Part shown: positions 1 through 7,391 of the stretch, piece by piece
How the letters are laid out: each line of letters opens with the position of its first letter
Numbering within the stretch: position 1 is the stretch's first letter
Source: Desulfobacula sp.
GTDB taxonomy: Bacteria; Desulfobacterota; Desulfobacteria; Desulfobacterales; Desulfobacteraceae
Reading direction: 5' to 3'
Assembly (NCBI GenBank): GCA_023139225.1
Contig: JAGLNZ010000433.1
Location: forward strand, 1-11,713
DNA length: 11,713 bases
Program-made: the position numbers and the translations under genes
The notes under the pieces: generated by a model
Told to the model about the DNA's origin: nothing
The model's database searches: none
What the model saw: only the letters and a program-made list of their open reading frames with translations

Positions 1-364
1 CTTCTTTGGGCATAATGCAATCCCCTGTCCGGTAATAAACGGCACATTTTTTATGGCACTCTTTTCCAATCTGGGTAATTTCAACAAAGGCTTTTTCCCC
101 AAGTTTGAAAACCTGGCCTATGGGCTGGTTTTTCCAGTCAATCCCTGTTGTCGCAATATTTTCAGCAAAATCTCCAAAGTTTAATTTAAACTCCCCGTTG
201 TTTGCATTTTCAATGCTTTCCGAAGCCAAAAAGCTTAATTGCCTGTGCCAGTCGCCCGCGTGGGCATCATCTTTGATTCCGTGATTTTCTATGAGTTTTG
301 CCTGGGGGACACATTTTTTTATTGTCCCCTTTTTCTTGCTGACGGCAATGGAAACGATATTCAT
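1..364 (-). CDS. MOSC-domain protein, C-terminus cut by window edge
   Basis: This reading frame begins at ATG (364) and stays open to the left edge, giving about 121 visible residues. The start is set by a good ribosome site (AGGAG, 8 nt upstream). Residues near 97-120 read GKECHKKCAVYYRTGDCIMP, the cysteine-containing signature of small stand-alone MOSC proteins; the earlier stretch FGDFAENIATTGIDW also fits the fold. MOSC domains are beta-barrel sulfur-carrier modules found in molybdenum cofactor sulfurases. Small bacterial versions often sit with molybdenum cofactor genes, and their exact reaction is usually unknown. It lies downstream of the DUF255 gene on the same strand with a 121 bp gap and a promoter of its own, so it may be transcribed separately. 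The family call is firm; the substrate is not known. Confidence 0.85.
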   Translation of the reverse strand, partial: MNIVSIAVSKKKGTIKKCVPQAKLIENHGIKDDAHAGDWHRQLSFLASESIENANNGEFKLNFGDFAENIATTGIDWKNQPIGQVFKLGEKAFVEITQIGKECHKKCAVYYRTGDCIMPKE

Positions 365-390
365 TTTCAAATCTCCTATACTACATTGTG

Positions 391-417
391 ATACCTATGT
401 ATATCATATGAAGGTAT
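391..417. repeat. Inverted repeat over the MOSC promoter, possible operator
   Basis: ATACCT (391-396) and AGGTAT (412-417) form a 6 bp inverted repeat that brackets the -10 element, with the palindrome CATATG (405-410) inside it. The position would suit a repressor site. I do not recognise it as the site of a known regulator, and in AT-rich DNA it may be chance. Confidence 0.25.
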
Positions 418-428
418 ATACATGTCAA
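398..428 (-). promoter_or_regulatory. Predicted sigma-70 promoter for the MOSC gene
   Basis: On the minus strand there is a perfect -35 box TTGACA (428-423), then 19 bp, then an extended -10 element TGATATACA (406-398), about 34 bp upstream of the MOSC start. The 19 bp spacing is longer than ideal, and the TG extension may compensate. The call rests on sequence match alone. Confidence 0.5.
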
Positions 429-485
429 CACAAAAATCATTCGCGCGATGGGCCGGGGTGTTCACGGATTTTCATGTCTGCGCCG

Positions 486-2729
486 TTAAAGGTCACAAGG
501 GTCTGTCACCGGGAGCCGGCAGACTTTGCCCTTACAGGGATAAGCCGCTGTCATTCCATTGATTGTTTTTCTGCCCCTGACATGGGGAAGGACCTTTGAT
601 TTGGCATCAAGATCTTTTCCCTCCCGGGCAACAATCACCACACTTGCCGGTATAAATTTATTGCGCAATACATTCAGAAAAGGATTTGCCTGTTGTCTGC
701 CGTTTCTTGGGGTGATGATGACAATTTCTTTGCCGGGCCTTGATAAAAGCTCTATTGCAAGGAGCATTCCTGAAAGATGTTCAGGCAGTTTTGAAAGTGC
801 ATCGGAAAAATACTTTAAACTGTTTTCAGCTCTTTCTTTATAACTTGGCCGGTCTGTATATAAATAAAGCCTTACAAGATTCATGACGGCAACTGCATTA
901 CCCGATGGGATTGCCCCGTCATTACTCGGTTTTTCCCTGATGATCAAGTCTTTCTGATCTGCCGGTGTCATGAAAAAACCGCCAGGGATTTTATCTTCGA
1001 ATTTTCGCTGGATCAAGTCATCAATATCAATGGCTTTTAACAGCCATTCAATGTCAAATGTGGCTTCATAAAGATCTATCAAGGCAGCGGCCAGGAATGC
1101 ATAATCGTCAAGAAATCCCTGGTGTCCCCTTTTTTTATTTTTAAAACTGTGGAAAAGTTTTTGATCATGCCAGAGGTTTTTAAAGACAAATGCATGGGTT
1201 TGTATGGCGGCATCAATATACTTTTTTTCATTAAAAGCAAACCCTGCTTTTGCAAGAGCAGAGATGACAAGGCTGTTCCATGAAAGGATAATTTTGTCAT
1301 CAAGGCCTGGAAGGCTTCGAGTCAATCTTTTTTTATAAAGAGTTTGATTGGCCTTGATGATGATGTTTTCAAGCTCTTCAGGACTGACGGCAAAATTTTT
1401 TGTGATGAAATCCTGCTGTCCTGAAATATGCAGGATTTGCCTCTTATCCTCCAATTCCCGCAGGCCATAATATTGCCGGACTATTTTTGAAGTTCTTTCA
1501 TTAAAAAGGGCATCTATTTCCTTAATGGTCCAGGTGAAAAAATACCCTTCCTCTCGTTCCCCACAGGGGGTTAAACTGTCCGCATCTGTGGCTGAATAAA
1601 ATCCCCCTTCAGGGGACTGCATCTCTTTTAAAAGATAATCCAGGGTTTTTTGAGATATGCGCTTGTATTTAATATTTCCTGTCAGTTGATAGGCCTCGGT
1701 ATATGCAATGGCAAGCTGCGCATTATCATAGAGCATTTTTTCATAATGGGGGGTGAGCCAGATGCTGTCCGTGGTATACCTGTGAAAGCCTCCGGCCACA
1801 TGGTCATGGATACCGCCGGTCATCATCCTGTCAAGGGTCAGGGTAATCATATCAAGGACCTGTTTGTCTTTGGAAGTCAGATAATGCCGCATTAAAAGTC
1901 CCAAAGGAAGAGAAGACGGAAACTTGTTCTGACCAGCCAAGCCCCCATTGATTTGATCAAACCTTTTTTTATAGTTTTTAATGCTTTGAAAAATTAAATC
2001 TTTTCCGGCCAGGCTTTTTCCCGGCTCAGGCAAAGATGCCCTTTTTAAGTACTCTGAAATCTGGCTGCCTGCTTTTTTTATGCTGTTTCGATCCGTACAA
2101 TACAGTTCATTCAATTTTTTTAAAATTGATAAAAACCCGGTGGGGGTCCCTCTGTCACCATCCCTTGCAGGAAAATAGGTGCCCCCATAGAAGGGTTTTT
2201 TATCCCCGGTTAAAAATACGGTCATAGGCCAGCCCCCGCTACCCTGAAGGGCTATAACAGCCGTCATGTAAATGGAGTCAATATCGGGTCTTTCCTCACG
2301 GTCTACCTTTATGGCAATATAATGCTCATTCAAATAAGTTGCGATCTCAATATCTTCAAAAGATTCCTCTTCCATCACATGGCACCAGTGGCAGGTGGAA
2401 TATCCGATACTGAGCAGGATAGGCCGATCCAGTTGTCTGGCTTTTTCAAAGGCTTTTTCACCCCATGGATACCAGTTTACCGGGTTGTGGGCATGCTGGA
2501 GCAGGTATGGGCTCGATTCCAGAGCCAGCCGGTTGGTAAATTTCGGTTTCCCGTTGGAATCTAAATGTTTTGTTCTTGGGGAATTTTTTTTGTTATTTGT
2601 CGGTTCCATTTCATTTATCCTTTTCATCAGAGCGTTATCATAAGGCAAGTCGGCGGAAAGCTCCTGGGCAAAAGAAAGAGCCGTACAAAACAGGCTTAAA
2701 AATAAAAAAATAAATATATATCGAAACAT
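486..2729 (-). CDS. Secreted thioredoxin-domain DUF255 protein (YyaL/SPATA20 family)
   Basis: The protein has 747 residues. Residues 1-21 form a signal peptide ending ALSFA, so export is likely. A thioredoxin-like domain follows (about 60-215), with the family signature [20 protein letters not shown], the redox motif CHWC at 113-116 and a GGWP cis-proline at 168. The rest resembles the alpha/alpha-barrel half of the YyaL/SPATA20 family, ending in the typical [13 protein letters not shown] tail. The length is normal or slightly long for the family. The biological role is poorly known; CxxC suggests thiol-disulfide chemistry. A start at 2789 is also open, but it would overlap the upstream gene by 53 bp and put 20 polar residues ahead of the signal peptide. 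ATG 2729 lies 7 bp after that gene's stop, although its ribosome site is weak. It is probably co-transcribed with the cation exporter upstream. Confidence 0.88.
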   Translation of the reverse strand: MFRYIFIFLFLSLFCTALSFAQELSADLPYDNALMKRINEMEPTNNKKNSPRTKHLDSNGKPKFTNRLALESSPYLLQHAHNPVNWYPWGEKAFEKARQLDRPILLSIGYSTCHWCHVMEEESFEDIEIATYLNEHYIAIKVDREERPDIDSIYMTAVIALQGSGGWPMTVFLTGDKKPFYGGTYFPARDGDRGTPTGFLSILKKLNELYCTDRNSIKKAGSQISEYLKRASLPEPGKSLAGKDLIFQSIKNYKKRFDQINGGLAGQNKFPSSLPLGLLMRHYLTSKDKQVLDMITLTLDRMMTGGIHDHVAGGFHRYTTDSIWLTPHYEKMLYDNAQLAIAYTEAYQLTGNIKYKRISQKTLDYLLKEMQSPEGGFYSATDADSLTPCGEREEGYFFTWTIKEIDALFNERTSKIVRQYYGLRELEDKRQILHISGQQDFITKNFAVSPEELENIIIKANQTLYKKRLTRSLPGLDDKIILSWNSLVISALAKAGFAFNEKKYIDAAIQTHAFVFKNLWHDQKLFHSFKNKKRGHQGFLDDYAFLAAALIDLYEATFDIEWLLKAIDIDDLIQRKFEDKIPGGFFMTPADQKDLIIREKPSNDGAIPSGNAVAVMNLVRLYLYTDRPSYKERAENSLKYFSDALSKLPEHLSGMLLAIELLSRPGKEIVIITPRNGRQQANPFLNVLRNKFIPASVVIVAREGKDLDAKSKVLPHVRGRKTINGMTAAYPCKGKVCRLPVTDPCDL

Positions 2730-2736
2730 GATTTTT

Positions 2737-3624
2737 TTATTCCAGGTTATACTGGTTTCTCTCAGGTTCCAGGTGAACCATGACATCAATAATTTTCGGA
2801 TTGTTCCGGATAAGAGTATGCTTTACCTCTTCTGATATATCGTGACCCTGTATAACAGATAATTGTCCGTCAACCTCCAGGTGAAGGTCGATATAAATAT
2901 AATTGGCAAGCTTCCGGGTTCTCAATTTGTGAACCCCTCTGACACTTTGTATATTGTTTATGGTTTTTTTAAGGGCATTGATTTTTTCTTTTGAAATTCC
3001 AGTATCCAAAAGGTCGTTGATATTGGTGAAAAGGATCCCAAACCCCACTTTTATGATAAACGCGGATACAATGACAGCTCCAATCTGGTCGAGGAATCTT
3101 AATCTTGGATCTAACAGGGAGGCAACAACTGCTATAAGCACGGGAATGGAGGACAATGCATCTGTTCTGTGGTGCCAGGCATTGGCTTTAAGGGAAGAAG
3201 AATTGGTTTTAACACCAACCTTGTATGTAAGCTTGAAGAGGATTTCTTTAACAATAATTGAGATAAGCGGGCCGATAATGACAATCCAGTTCAATTCAGA
3301 CTGGTTCTTTTCCTGTAATGAAATCAGGCCGTTATATCCAATTGCACCGGCTACAAAAAGAAGGATAAACCCGATAATAATAGAAATAAAGGATTCAATT
3401 TTCTGGTGCCCATAGGGGTGGGAATCATCGGGTGGAGCCGTCCAGTATTTTACCCCGAACAAGATGACCAGATCGGATGAGGTGTCTGAAAAGCTGTGCA
3501 GGGCATCAGCAACAACCGCCTGGCTGTTGCCAATAAAACCAATAAAAAATTTAATAATGGAAAGAACAATATTTGCGGCAAGACCGATCAGGGTGATATT
3601 TTGGATTTGGGTTTTTTTGTCCAT
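2737..3624 (-). CDS. Cation diffusion facilitator (CDF) divalent-metal exporter
   Basis: The 295-residue inner-membrane protein should exchange Zn2+ or a similar divalent metal for protons, moving it out of the cytoplasm. Six hydrophobic stretches fit the CDF fold. The transport site is visible as H43/D47 (HSFSD) and H151/D155 (HHRTD); an HxxxD pair in both helices is typical of zinc-type members. The family signature [15 protein letters not shown] lies at 64-78 and a cytoplasmic ferredoxin-like domain at about 210-290. The start is certain: a TAA stop directly precedes the ATG in frame. There is no Shine-Dalgarno motif. A TATACT box (3636-3631) sits so close that transcription could begin at or next to the A of the ATG, making a leaderless message. 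The gene leads into the DUF255 gene 7 bp downstream. Metal specificity is inferred. Confidence 0.9.
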   Translation of the reverse strand: MDKKTQIQNITLIGLAANIVLSIIKFFIGFIGNSQAVVADALHSFSDTSSDLVILFGVKYWTAPPDDSHPYGHQKIESFISIIIGFILLFVAGAIGYNGLISLQEKNQSELNWIVIIGPLISIIVKEILFKLTYKVGVKTNSSSLKANAWHHRTDALSSIPVLIAVVASLLDPRLRFLDQIGAVIVSAFIIKVGFGILFTNINDLLDTGISKEKINALKKTINNIQSVRGVHKLRTRKLANYIYIDLHLEVDGQLSVIQGHDISEEVKHTLIRNNPKIIDVMVHLEPERNQYNLE

Positions 3625-4019
3625 TTAAACAGTATAATCCAAACATAGGCTTAAATAAAGCAGTTTGAGTCTTCTTCACAGGGTAATCGCATGTAAAATT
3701 CATAATCGATACCCCTTCTTCCTCGGTTAAATGCAGAATCCAGGCCCTGTAATATGTATGCTAAGTGATGTAATTAGAGCGCCAGGAAAAAATCAACAAT
3801 TATTTTTCATTAAAATTGAATATGCTTATATTTTTTCCTTGCACCCCATAGCTTTTTTTTATACTTTTTTGTGGAAAGGAATTAAAAAAATAATAAATAT
3901 ACCAAGTTAACTCGGTTATCCTTAAAATATTAATGTATAAATAATAACTTCTATTGAAAACTTTGATATGATATAATTATTCAATATTAAAGAGTATTGT
4001 TAAACTGAGGTGGAATAAA
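3625..4019. other. AT-rich intergenic region between divergent genes
   Basis: No gene was found here on either strand. It lies between the start of the CDF exporter and the start of the toxin-antitoxin operon, so it should carry both promoters. It holds a possible TATACT -10 box for the exporter (3631-3636), an imperfect 16 bp palindrome with one mismatched pair (3901-3916, ACC..AGTTAACT..GGT) and the extended -10 box of the toxin-antitoxin operon. It also marks the left edge of the accessory region. Confidence 0.6.
3969..3977 (+). promoter_or_regulatory. Extended -10 promoter of the toxin-antitoxin operon
   Basis: TGATATAAT is a perfect extended -10 element (TGn plus consensus TATAAT). It lies about 43 bp upstream of the first gene and has no convincing -35 box, as extended -10 promoters often lack. 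A strong ribosome site, GAGGTGG (4007-4013), follows 6 nt before the ATG at 4020. Confidence 0.5.
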
Positions 4020-4220
4020 ATGGAAAATGTTCAAACAATAGAAAAGGCTGTTTCCAGGCTATCTAAGCTAGATTTGAAAAATTTTAGAAATTGGTATGAA
4101 AGATTTGACCAAAAAGTGTGGGATGATCAATTTAAAGAAGATGCCGAATCTGGAAAGCTTGATGTGGTAGCTGATCAAGCTATTACTGATTTTAAGGCTG
4201 GAAGATGCAAAGAGATTTGA
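4020..4220 (+). CDS. Small antitoxin-like protein of a RelE/ParE-type module
   Basis: This 66-residue acidic and helical protein reads LSKLDLKNFRNWYERFDQKVWDDQ.., then EDAESGKLDVVADQAITDFKAGR. That matches the short antitoxins usually encoded directly upstream of RelE/ParE-fold toxins. There is no obvious N-terminal DNA-binding domain; the whole chain may be a toxin-wrapping segment, so how the operon represses itself is unclear. The start is supported by a strong GAGGTGG ribosome site and an extended -10 box upstream. The last 16 bp overlap the toxin gene, which suggests translational coupling. The pairing with the toxin supports the call; without it the protein would be a plain hypothetical. 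Confidence 0.75.
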   Translation: MENVQTIEKAVSRLSKLDLKNFRNWYERFDQKVWDDQFKEDAESGKLDVVADQAITDFKAGRCKEI

Positions 4221-4471
4221 AGCATTATACTGCTCCATCCTTTTGGAATTGTTACTACAAACTCCCTTCAGTCATTCAAACATTGGCTGATAAAAACTTT
4301 GAAATCCTCAGATCAAATTCGCAACACCCATCCTTACATCTTAAAAAAGTTGACCGTTATTGGTCAGCAAGAGTTGGTAAACGGTATCGTACATTAGCTG
4401 TAGAAACAGAAGCTGGACTAATCTGGTTTTGGATAGGTACTCACTCCGAATATGACAAAATGATTGGTTGA
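4205..4471 (+). CDS. RelE/ParE-family toxin
   Basis: This 88-residue basic protein shows the conserved core of a RelE/ParE-fold family: HPSLHLKKV (41-49), SARVGKRYRTLAVE (54-67) and WFWIGTHSEYD (74-84). The length is full and nothing appears broken. Such toxins either cut ribosome-bound mRNA or poison gyrase; which applies here cannot be told from sequence. It starts inside the antitoxin gene with a 16 bp overlap, the standard antitoxin-first layout. The module is the only intact mobile-type system next to several broken ones, which fits an addiction module holding an accessory region in place; that is inference. Confidence 0.82.
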   Translation: MQRDLKHYTAPSFWNCYYKLPSVIQTLADKNFEILRSNSQHPSLHLKKVDRYWSARVGKRYRTLAVETEAGLIWFWIGTHSEYDKMIG

Positions 4472-4495
4472 TGGATGACAAGGTGCTGGAGTCGA

Positions 4496-4579
4496 TCGGG
4501 GGCTACTGAGCGGCTTTCGAAAGTTTCGGCTTTATTATAAATTTTATTCATGCTGAGGTTATTGGCACTAAGCCCCCGA
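4496..4579. repeat. 9-bp inverted repeat with 66-bp loop after the toxin gene
   Basis: TCGGGGGCT (4496-4504) and AGCCCCCGA (4571-4579) are perfectly complementary, and the loop carries the palindrome CTTTCGAAAG (4514-4523). It could be a stem of the group II intron RNA whose clearer part follows, or a stem downstream of the toxin gene. It lacks the T-run of a terminator. Confidence 0.35.
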
Positions 4580-4599
4580 CAGCTCAACTGGTACTCTTA

Positions 4600-4830
4600 A
4601 CGTTATCACGCCGAGCAAAGCTCGGTGTATCTTGCAGGGTGAAAGTCCCTGTCGGGATGGGAATCAGCAATGATGGAACCGAATTCATCAGAAATAAAGG
4701 AACAAAAATCCCGGTGGGACGCATGCTGGTTTGCCGACACACCTGCTGGAAGGACTTGAACAAGAAAGCTGCCAGTGGTGTAGATAAAGTGACAGCGCAG
4801 GCTTATGAGGAAGATTTGGAAGCCAATTCA
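4600..4830 (+). mobile_element. Group II intron remnant (5' RNA part and start of its ORF)
   Basis: Two compact hairpins stand side by side. One is a 9 bp stem around CCGAGC-AAA-GCTCGG (4608-4628, one G-T pair). The other is CAGGG-TGAAAGT-CCCTG (4635-4651); a GGGTGAAAGTCCC hairpin just ahead of the ORF is familiar from bacterial group II introns. A broken reverse-transcriptase N-terminus follows at once. No intron 5' end could be placed, and nothing matching the catalytic domains V/VI is seen, so this is a truncated, dead copy. The right limit is where the sequence changes to an unrelated coding frame near 4830. The family call rests on memory of related introns plus the adjoining RT fragment. 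Confidence 0.6.
4670..4830 (+). pseudogene. Group II intron reverse transcriptase, frameshifted N-terminal fragment
   Basis: From the paired ATGs at 4670/4673, one frame reads MMEPNSSEIKEQKSRWDACW and continues FADTPAG before a TGA at 4757. The homologous sequence carries on in another frame as WKDLNKKAASGVDKVTAQAY, then EEDLEAN, the RT0 region of group II intron maturase/reverse transcriptases, which usually reads LNKKAxxGVDxVT. The frame change near 4747-4757 therefore marks a small deletion or indel. Matching residues stop at about 4827, so roughly 55 of an expected 400 or more residues remain. None of the catalytic RT motifs, including YADD, is present, so the fragment cannot be active. 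Confidence 0.65.
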
Positions 4831-4979
4831 CATTCCCGGTTGGATACCACAAGTCACATAAAAAACAGGTCTTCAATTTCCAGCTAAATCGTTGGCATTC
4901 TTTCGGATACGCCAGGTTCGAAGATATGAAAGAAGCAGGTGAAAAGATTAATACTTTTGAGGATTGGAAACGTGAGATG
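4827..4979 (+). pseudogene. Fragment resembling the N-terminus of an alpha/beta hydrolase
   Basis: The third frame reads FTFPVGYHKSHKKQVFNFQL, then NRWHSFGYARFEDMKEAGEK and INTFEDWKREM. The composition looks like real protein, and the text resembles the N-terminal region of a group of alpha/beta hydrolases (QLNRWHS.GYA..EDMKEAG, then FEDWK.EM). It has no start codon and follows the RT fragment in a different frame. It stops resembling anything near 4979, just as the acetyltransferase frame begins, and hits TAA at 4992. It is a short insert left by recombination. That it is a decayed gene piece is moderately sure; the hydrolase label is tentative. Confidence 0.45.
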
Positions 4980-5814
4980 CGGGGAACTATATAAAAGATA
5001 TTTGAGATTAATTGGGATAACGACTATCCCTACTGGGATTGATGGATTAAATGAAATTGTACACAAACATATTTTGCATATTCCATTTGAGAATGTATCC
5101 AAGCTACTTCTTTTTGGAGAAAAAAAAAGTGGGCGTCCAATAACCTTAACCGAATTCCTCGATGGAATTGAATTTCAGAGCCTTGGTGGCACGTGCCATT
5201 CCAGCAACCCTTATTTACATGCGCTTTTAGATTTTCTTGGCTATAAGACACGATTGCTGGGAGCGGATATGAGTGAACGGAATGTGCACACGTGTATTCG
5301 TACCCAATTATATTCACACGAATATCATATTGATGTTGGTTATGCCGCACCTTTCAGGAAACCAATGCGATTGGATAAAATACCTTATCAAATCAAACAC
5401 GGAAAATATATTTACCTATTTATGAAAAACGAAAATTTTAAAAAATATGAAATTGCTGTTTTTTTAAATGGCAACAAAATTCATGGATATATTTTAAATG
5501 AAGAGTCTCGTAAATTTAATTTTTTTTCTAAAACAATCCATGAGTCCTTCGAAATTGGAAAGGCCTTTATGTCGTGTATCCGTATCACGCGTTTTTTTAA
5601 AGACAAAACTGTCGAGTTGAAAAATAGAACTCTTATCCATTACAAAGGAGGACAGAGCTCCTTAAAAGTGCTGAAAAATATTGAACAGGTTGAAAATGCC
5701 GTTAAAAACGATTTAATGATGCCACATTGTCCAATTCGAAAGGCAGTCAAAATACTTGAGCAAATAATACAAAAACCCTTTTTTGAAGGTGAATACTATC
5801 CAGAGGAGTATTAA
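4972..5814 (+). CDS. Arylamine N-acetyltransferase (NAT) family protein
   Basis: The protein has 280 residues, normal for the family. NATs move an acetyl or other acyl group from CoA to an amine through a cysteine thioester. The triad is visible: C75 (GGTCHSSN), H106 (NVHTCIRT) and D121 (HIDVGYAAPF), close to the usual C69/H107/D122. The N-terminal helix text HKHILHIPFENVSKLL is also typical. I chose GTG 4972 because GAGGA (4959-4963) lies 8 nt upstream and the distance to IPFEN then matches the family; an upstream GTG at 4939 has no ribosome site. Both the GTG and its ribosome site lie inside the hydrolase-like fragment, so the native start may have been lost and replaced. The substrate is unknown. 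Its neighbours on both sides are broken genes, which suggests transfer. Confidence 0.8.
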   Translation: MRCGELYKRYLRLIGITTIPTGIDGLNEIVHKHILHIPFENVSKLLLFGEKKSGRPITLTEFLDGIEFQSLGGTCHSSNPYLHALLDFLGYKTRLLGADMSERNVHTCIRTQLYSHEYHIDVGYAAPFRKPMRLDKIPYQIKHGKYIYLFMKNENFKKYEIAVFLNGNKIHGYILNEESRKFNFFSKTIHESFEIGKAFMSCIRITRFFKDKTVELKNRTLIHYKGGQSSLKVLKNIEQVENAVKNDLMMPHCPIRKAVKILEQIIQKPFFEGEYYPEEY

Positions 5815-5833
5815 ATATTTAGATAATCATGAC

Positions 5834-5866
5834 ACTTAACATCGGGTTCAACCGGATGCCCGGGCG
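5834..5866 (+). repeat. Sequence resembling the left half of an integron attC site
   Basis: Twenty bases after the NAT stop, ACTTAAC (5834-5840) matches the RYYYAAC core of attC, followed by TTCAACCGGATGCC (5848-5861), which resembles the neighbouring L box of cassette recombination sites. The matching right half ending in GTTRRRY is absent; hicA-like sequence starts at 5867 instead. Cassettes usually end this way just after their gene, so this may be a truncated attC, but short degenerate motifs occur by chance. Confidence 0.25.
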
Positions 5867-6108
5867 CTTGGTGCTGAAATTTAGGAAGGCAGAGGTTCGC
5901 GTGTCAAAGTCGCATTAAATGATATACGTGCTGTTTTTCATCGACCTCATCCGGAAAGAGCTACAAACAAAGGTGCCGTAAAATCTGTACGAAGATTTTT
6001 GGTTCGAGTTGAACCAGAACTCCATAAAACACTTGTCATACAGGCACGTAAAAATGGAAAAGCCTCAACGCATGGGTTCATGATGCCCTTTATAAAGTAG
6101 TAAAGGAT
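5867..6108 (+). pseudogene. Collapsed hicAB toxin-antitoxin remnant (hicA end fused to hicB end)
   Basis: The first part reads LGAEI, a TAG stop at 5882, then EGRGSRVKVALNDIRAVFHR and PHPERATNKGAVKSVRRFL. This is the C-terminal half of HicA mRNA-interferase toxins (GSRV, FHRPHP, VRxFL). It runs on in the same frame into VRVEPELHKTLVIQARKNGK, the C-terminal DNA-binding part of HicB antitoxins. Near 6060 the frame is off by one base, inside a run of A. The other frame then gives KSLNAWVHDALYKVVKD, the expected HicB ending. One deletion therefore seems to have removed the end of the hicA-hicB junction and most of hicB, followed by a nonsense change and a one-base loss. The catalytic half of HicA is missing, so there is no active toxin. 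Confidence 0.75.
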
Positions 6109-6181
6109 GGCACCCCGGCGCTTAAGAGGGATCGGGACGTACTTTCAGCACCCCTGCAGGAACCCTATAATTTTTTTGAAT

Positions 6182-7300
6182 CTATATGTGGTCATCCCGG
6201 ACTTCTTCAATCATGGGAATAAACTTTAAGTTGGCTTTTGGAAATGCAAACTTATCAATATCTTTGAGTCTGATCCATTTAAAATCAATGGGCCCGTTTA
6301 AATGAATCGGGCCGGAGATATATTTGCAGTTAAAAACGTCCATTTGAATTTTAAAATGGGTGTAGGCATGGTGTATTGTTGTCAGGTGAGATTCTATCCG
6401 GGCCGTAACACCGGTTTCTTCCCTTATTTCCCGGATGCAGGCAGATGGAGCATTCTCGTGTTTTTTAAGCTTTCCCCCCGGGAATTCCCACAATCCGCCC
6501 AAAAGACCTTCAAGCTTTCGCCGGGTGATCAGGAGTTTTCCATTTTTCCGGACAATCCCGGCTGCAATATGATAGGCAGGGACTTTTTTAGCCTTAATAC
6601 GCCTGGGATATCGGGCCACTTTATCAGACAAGAATGCTTTGCAAAATTCAGAAACCGGACAGGTATTGCACTGCGGGTTCCTATGCGTGCATAATAATGC
6701 GCCCAGCTCCATCATGGCCTGGTTAAATGTTCCCGGATCATTTTTATCAAGGAGCCTGTCAGCATACTTTTTAAAATAGTTATGGGACGAGGGTTTATTG
6801 GCCGGATGCTTGATGCAATGCACTCTTGCCAACACTCGTTTGACATTTCCATCCACTACGGCAAACGGATGACCAAAGGCAATACTCTGGACTGCAGCGC
6901 CAATATAATCTCCCACTCCGGGCAGCTTTTTGAACTGGTAAAAATTATCAGGTATAGTGCCGTTTAAGTCTTTTGTGATGATAACGGCTGCTTTATGAAA
7001 ATTTCTGGCCCGGGCATAATAACCTAGCCCCTCCCACATTTTGAGAACCGTTCCAAGATCAGATTTGGCCAGATCATGAAGGGTGGGGAAACGATCTATA
7101 AAATTAAAAAAATACGGAAGAACCGTTTTGACCTGGGTCTGCTGGAGCATGACCTCTGATATCCAGATGCGGTACGGATCAAGGTTCTCCCGCCAGGGAA
7201 GCTTTCGTTGATGTGTCTGATACCATTTTACAAGTTTTTTCTGAAACCTACAGATATCTGTATGTTGTTTCAAATTGAATAATGCATCCTTTAAAACCAC
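6182..7300 (-). CDS. mutY: A/G-specific adenine glycosylase with complete Nudix motif
   Basis: The 372-residue repair enzyme removes adenine mispaired with 8-oxoguanine. The catalytic E49 (ISEVMLQQTQ), the helix-hairpin-helix LPGVGDYIG (126-134) and D150 (VVDGNVKRVLAR) are present. The iron-sulfur cysteines C204, C211, C214 and C220 have the exact C-x6-C-x2-C-x5-C spacing. The C-terminal MutT-like domain (about 243-365) carries a perfect Nudix box, G276-x5-E282-x7-REIREETGV (290-298). In best-studied MutY proteins this domain reads 8-oxoG and has lost that motif. The start is GTG 7300, with AAAAGG (7313-7308) 7 nt upstream. It lies 91 bp after the SYLF gene on the same strand and ends facing the hic remnant. 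The glycosylase call is firm; hydrolase activity of the Nudix part is open. Confidence 0.95.
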   Translation of the reverse strand: MVLKDALFNLKQHTDICRFQKKLVKWYQTHQRKLPWRENLDPYRIWISEVMLQQTQVKTVLPYFFNFIDRFPTLHDLAKSDLGTVLKMWEGLGYYARARNFHKAAVIITKDLNGTIPDNFYQFKKLPGVGDYIGAAVQSIAFGHPFAVVDGNVKRVLARVHCIKHPANKPSSHNYFKKYADRLLDKNDPGTFNQAMMELGALLCTHRNPQCNTCPVSEFCKAFLSDKVARYPRRIKAKKVPAYHIAAGIVRKNGKLLITRRKLEGLLGGLWEFPGGKLKKHENAPSACIREIREETGVTARIESHLTTIHHAYTHFKIQMDVFNCKYISGPIHLNGPIDFKWIRLKDIDKFAFPKANLKFIPMIEEVRDDHI

Positions 7301-7391
7301 CGTTAAGCCTTTTAATATTTATTCCAAAATATGGATTTGACTTCAATTGGGGGTAGGCAATGTGTTTGATTTTTGTATAAAGCAGGTGACC

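Noticed and set aside
291..599. Plus-strand open frame over the MOSC start
   Set aside because: It reads across two minus-strand genes and their promoter, has no ribosome site and no recognisable protein features.
2730..2789. A longer start (2789) for the DUF255 protein
   Set aside because: It would overlap the CDF gene by 53 bp and place 20 polar residues ahead of a clear signal peptide; ATG 2729 fits better.
3726..3732. GTTAAAT as an attC/attI core site
   Set aside because: It matches GTTRRRY but has no partner core site or complementary arm nearby; such 7-mers are common.
4639..4887. An 82-residue open frame read as one small gene
   Set aside because: Only its middle matches RT; its start lies in intron RNA and its end is a wrong-frame reading of another fragment.
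7302..7308. GTTAAGC as an attC core next to mutY
   Set aside because: No matching RYYYAAC or paired L boxes lie within 150 bp, and it overlaps the mutY leader.
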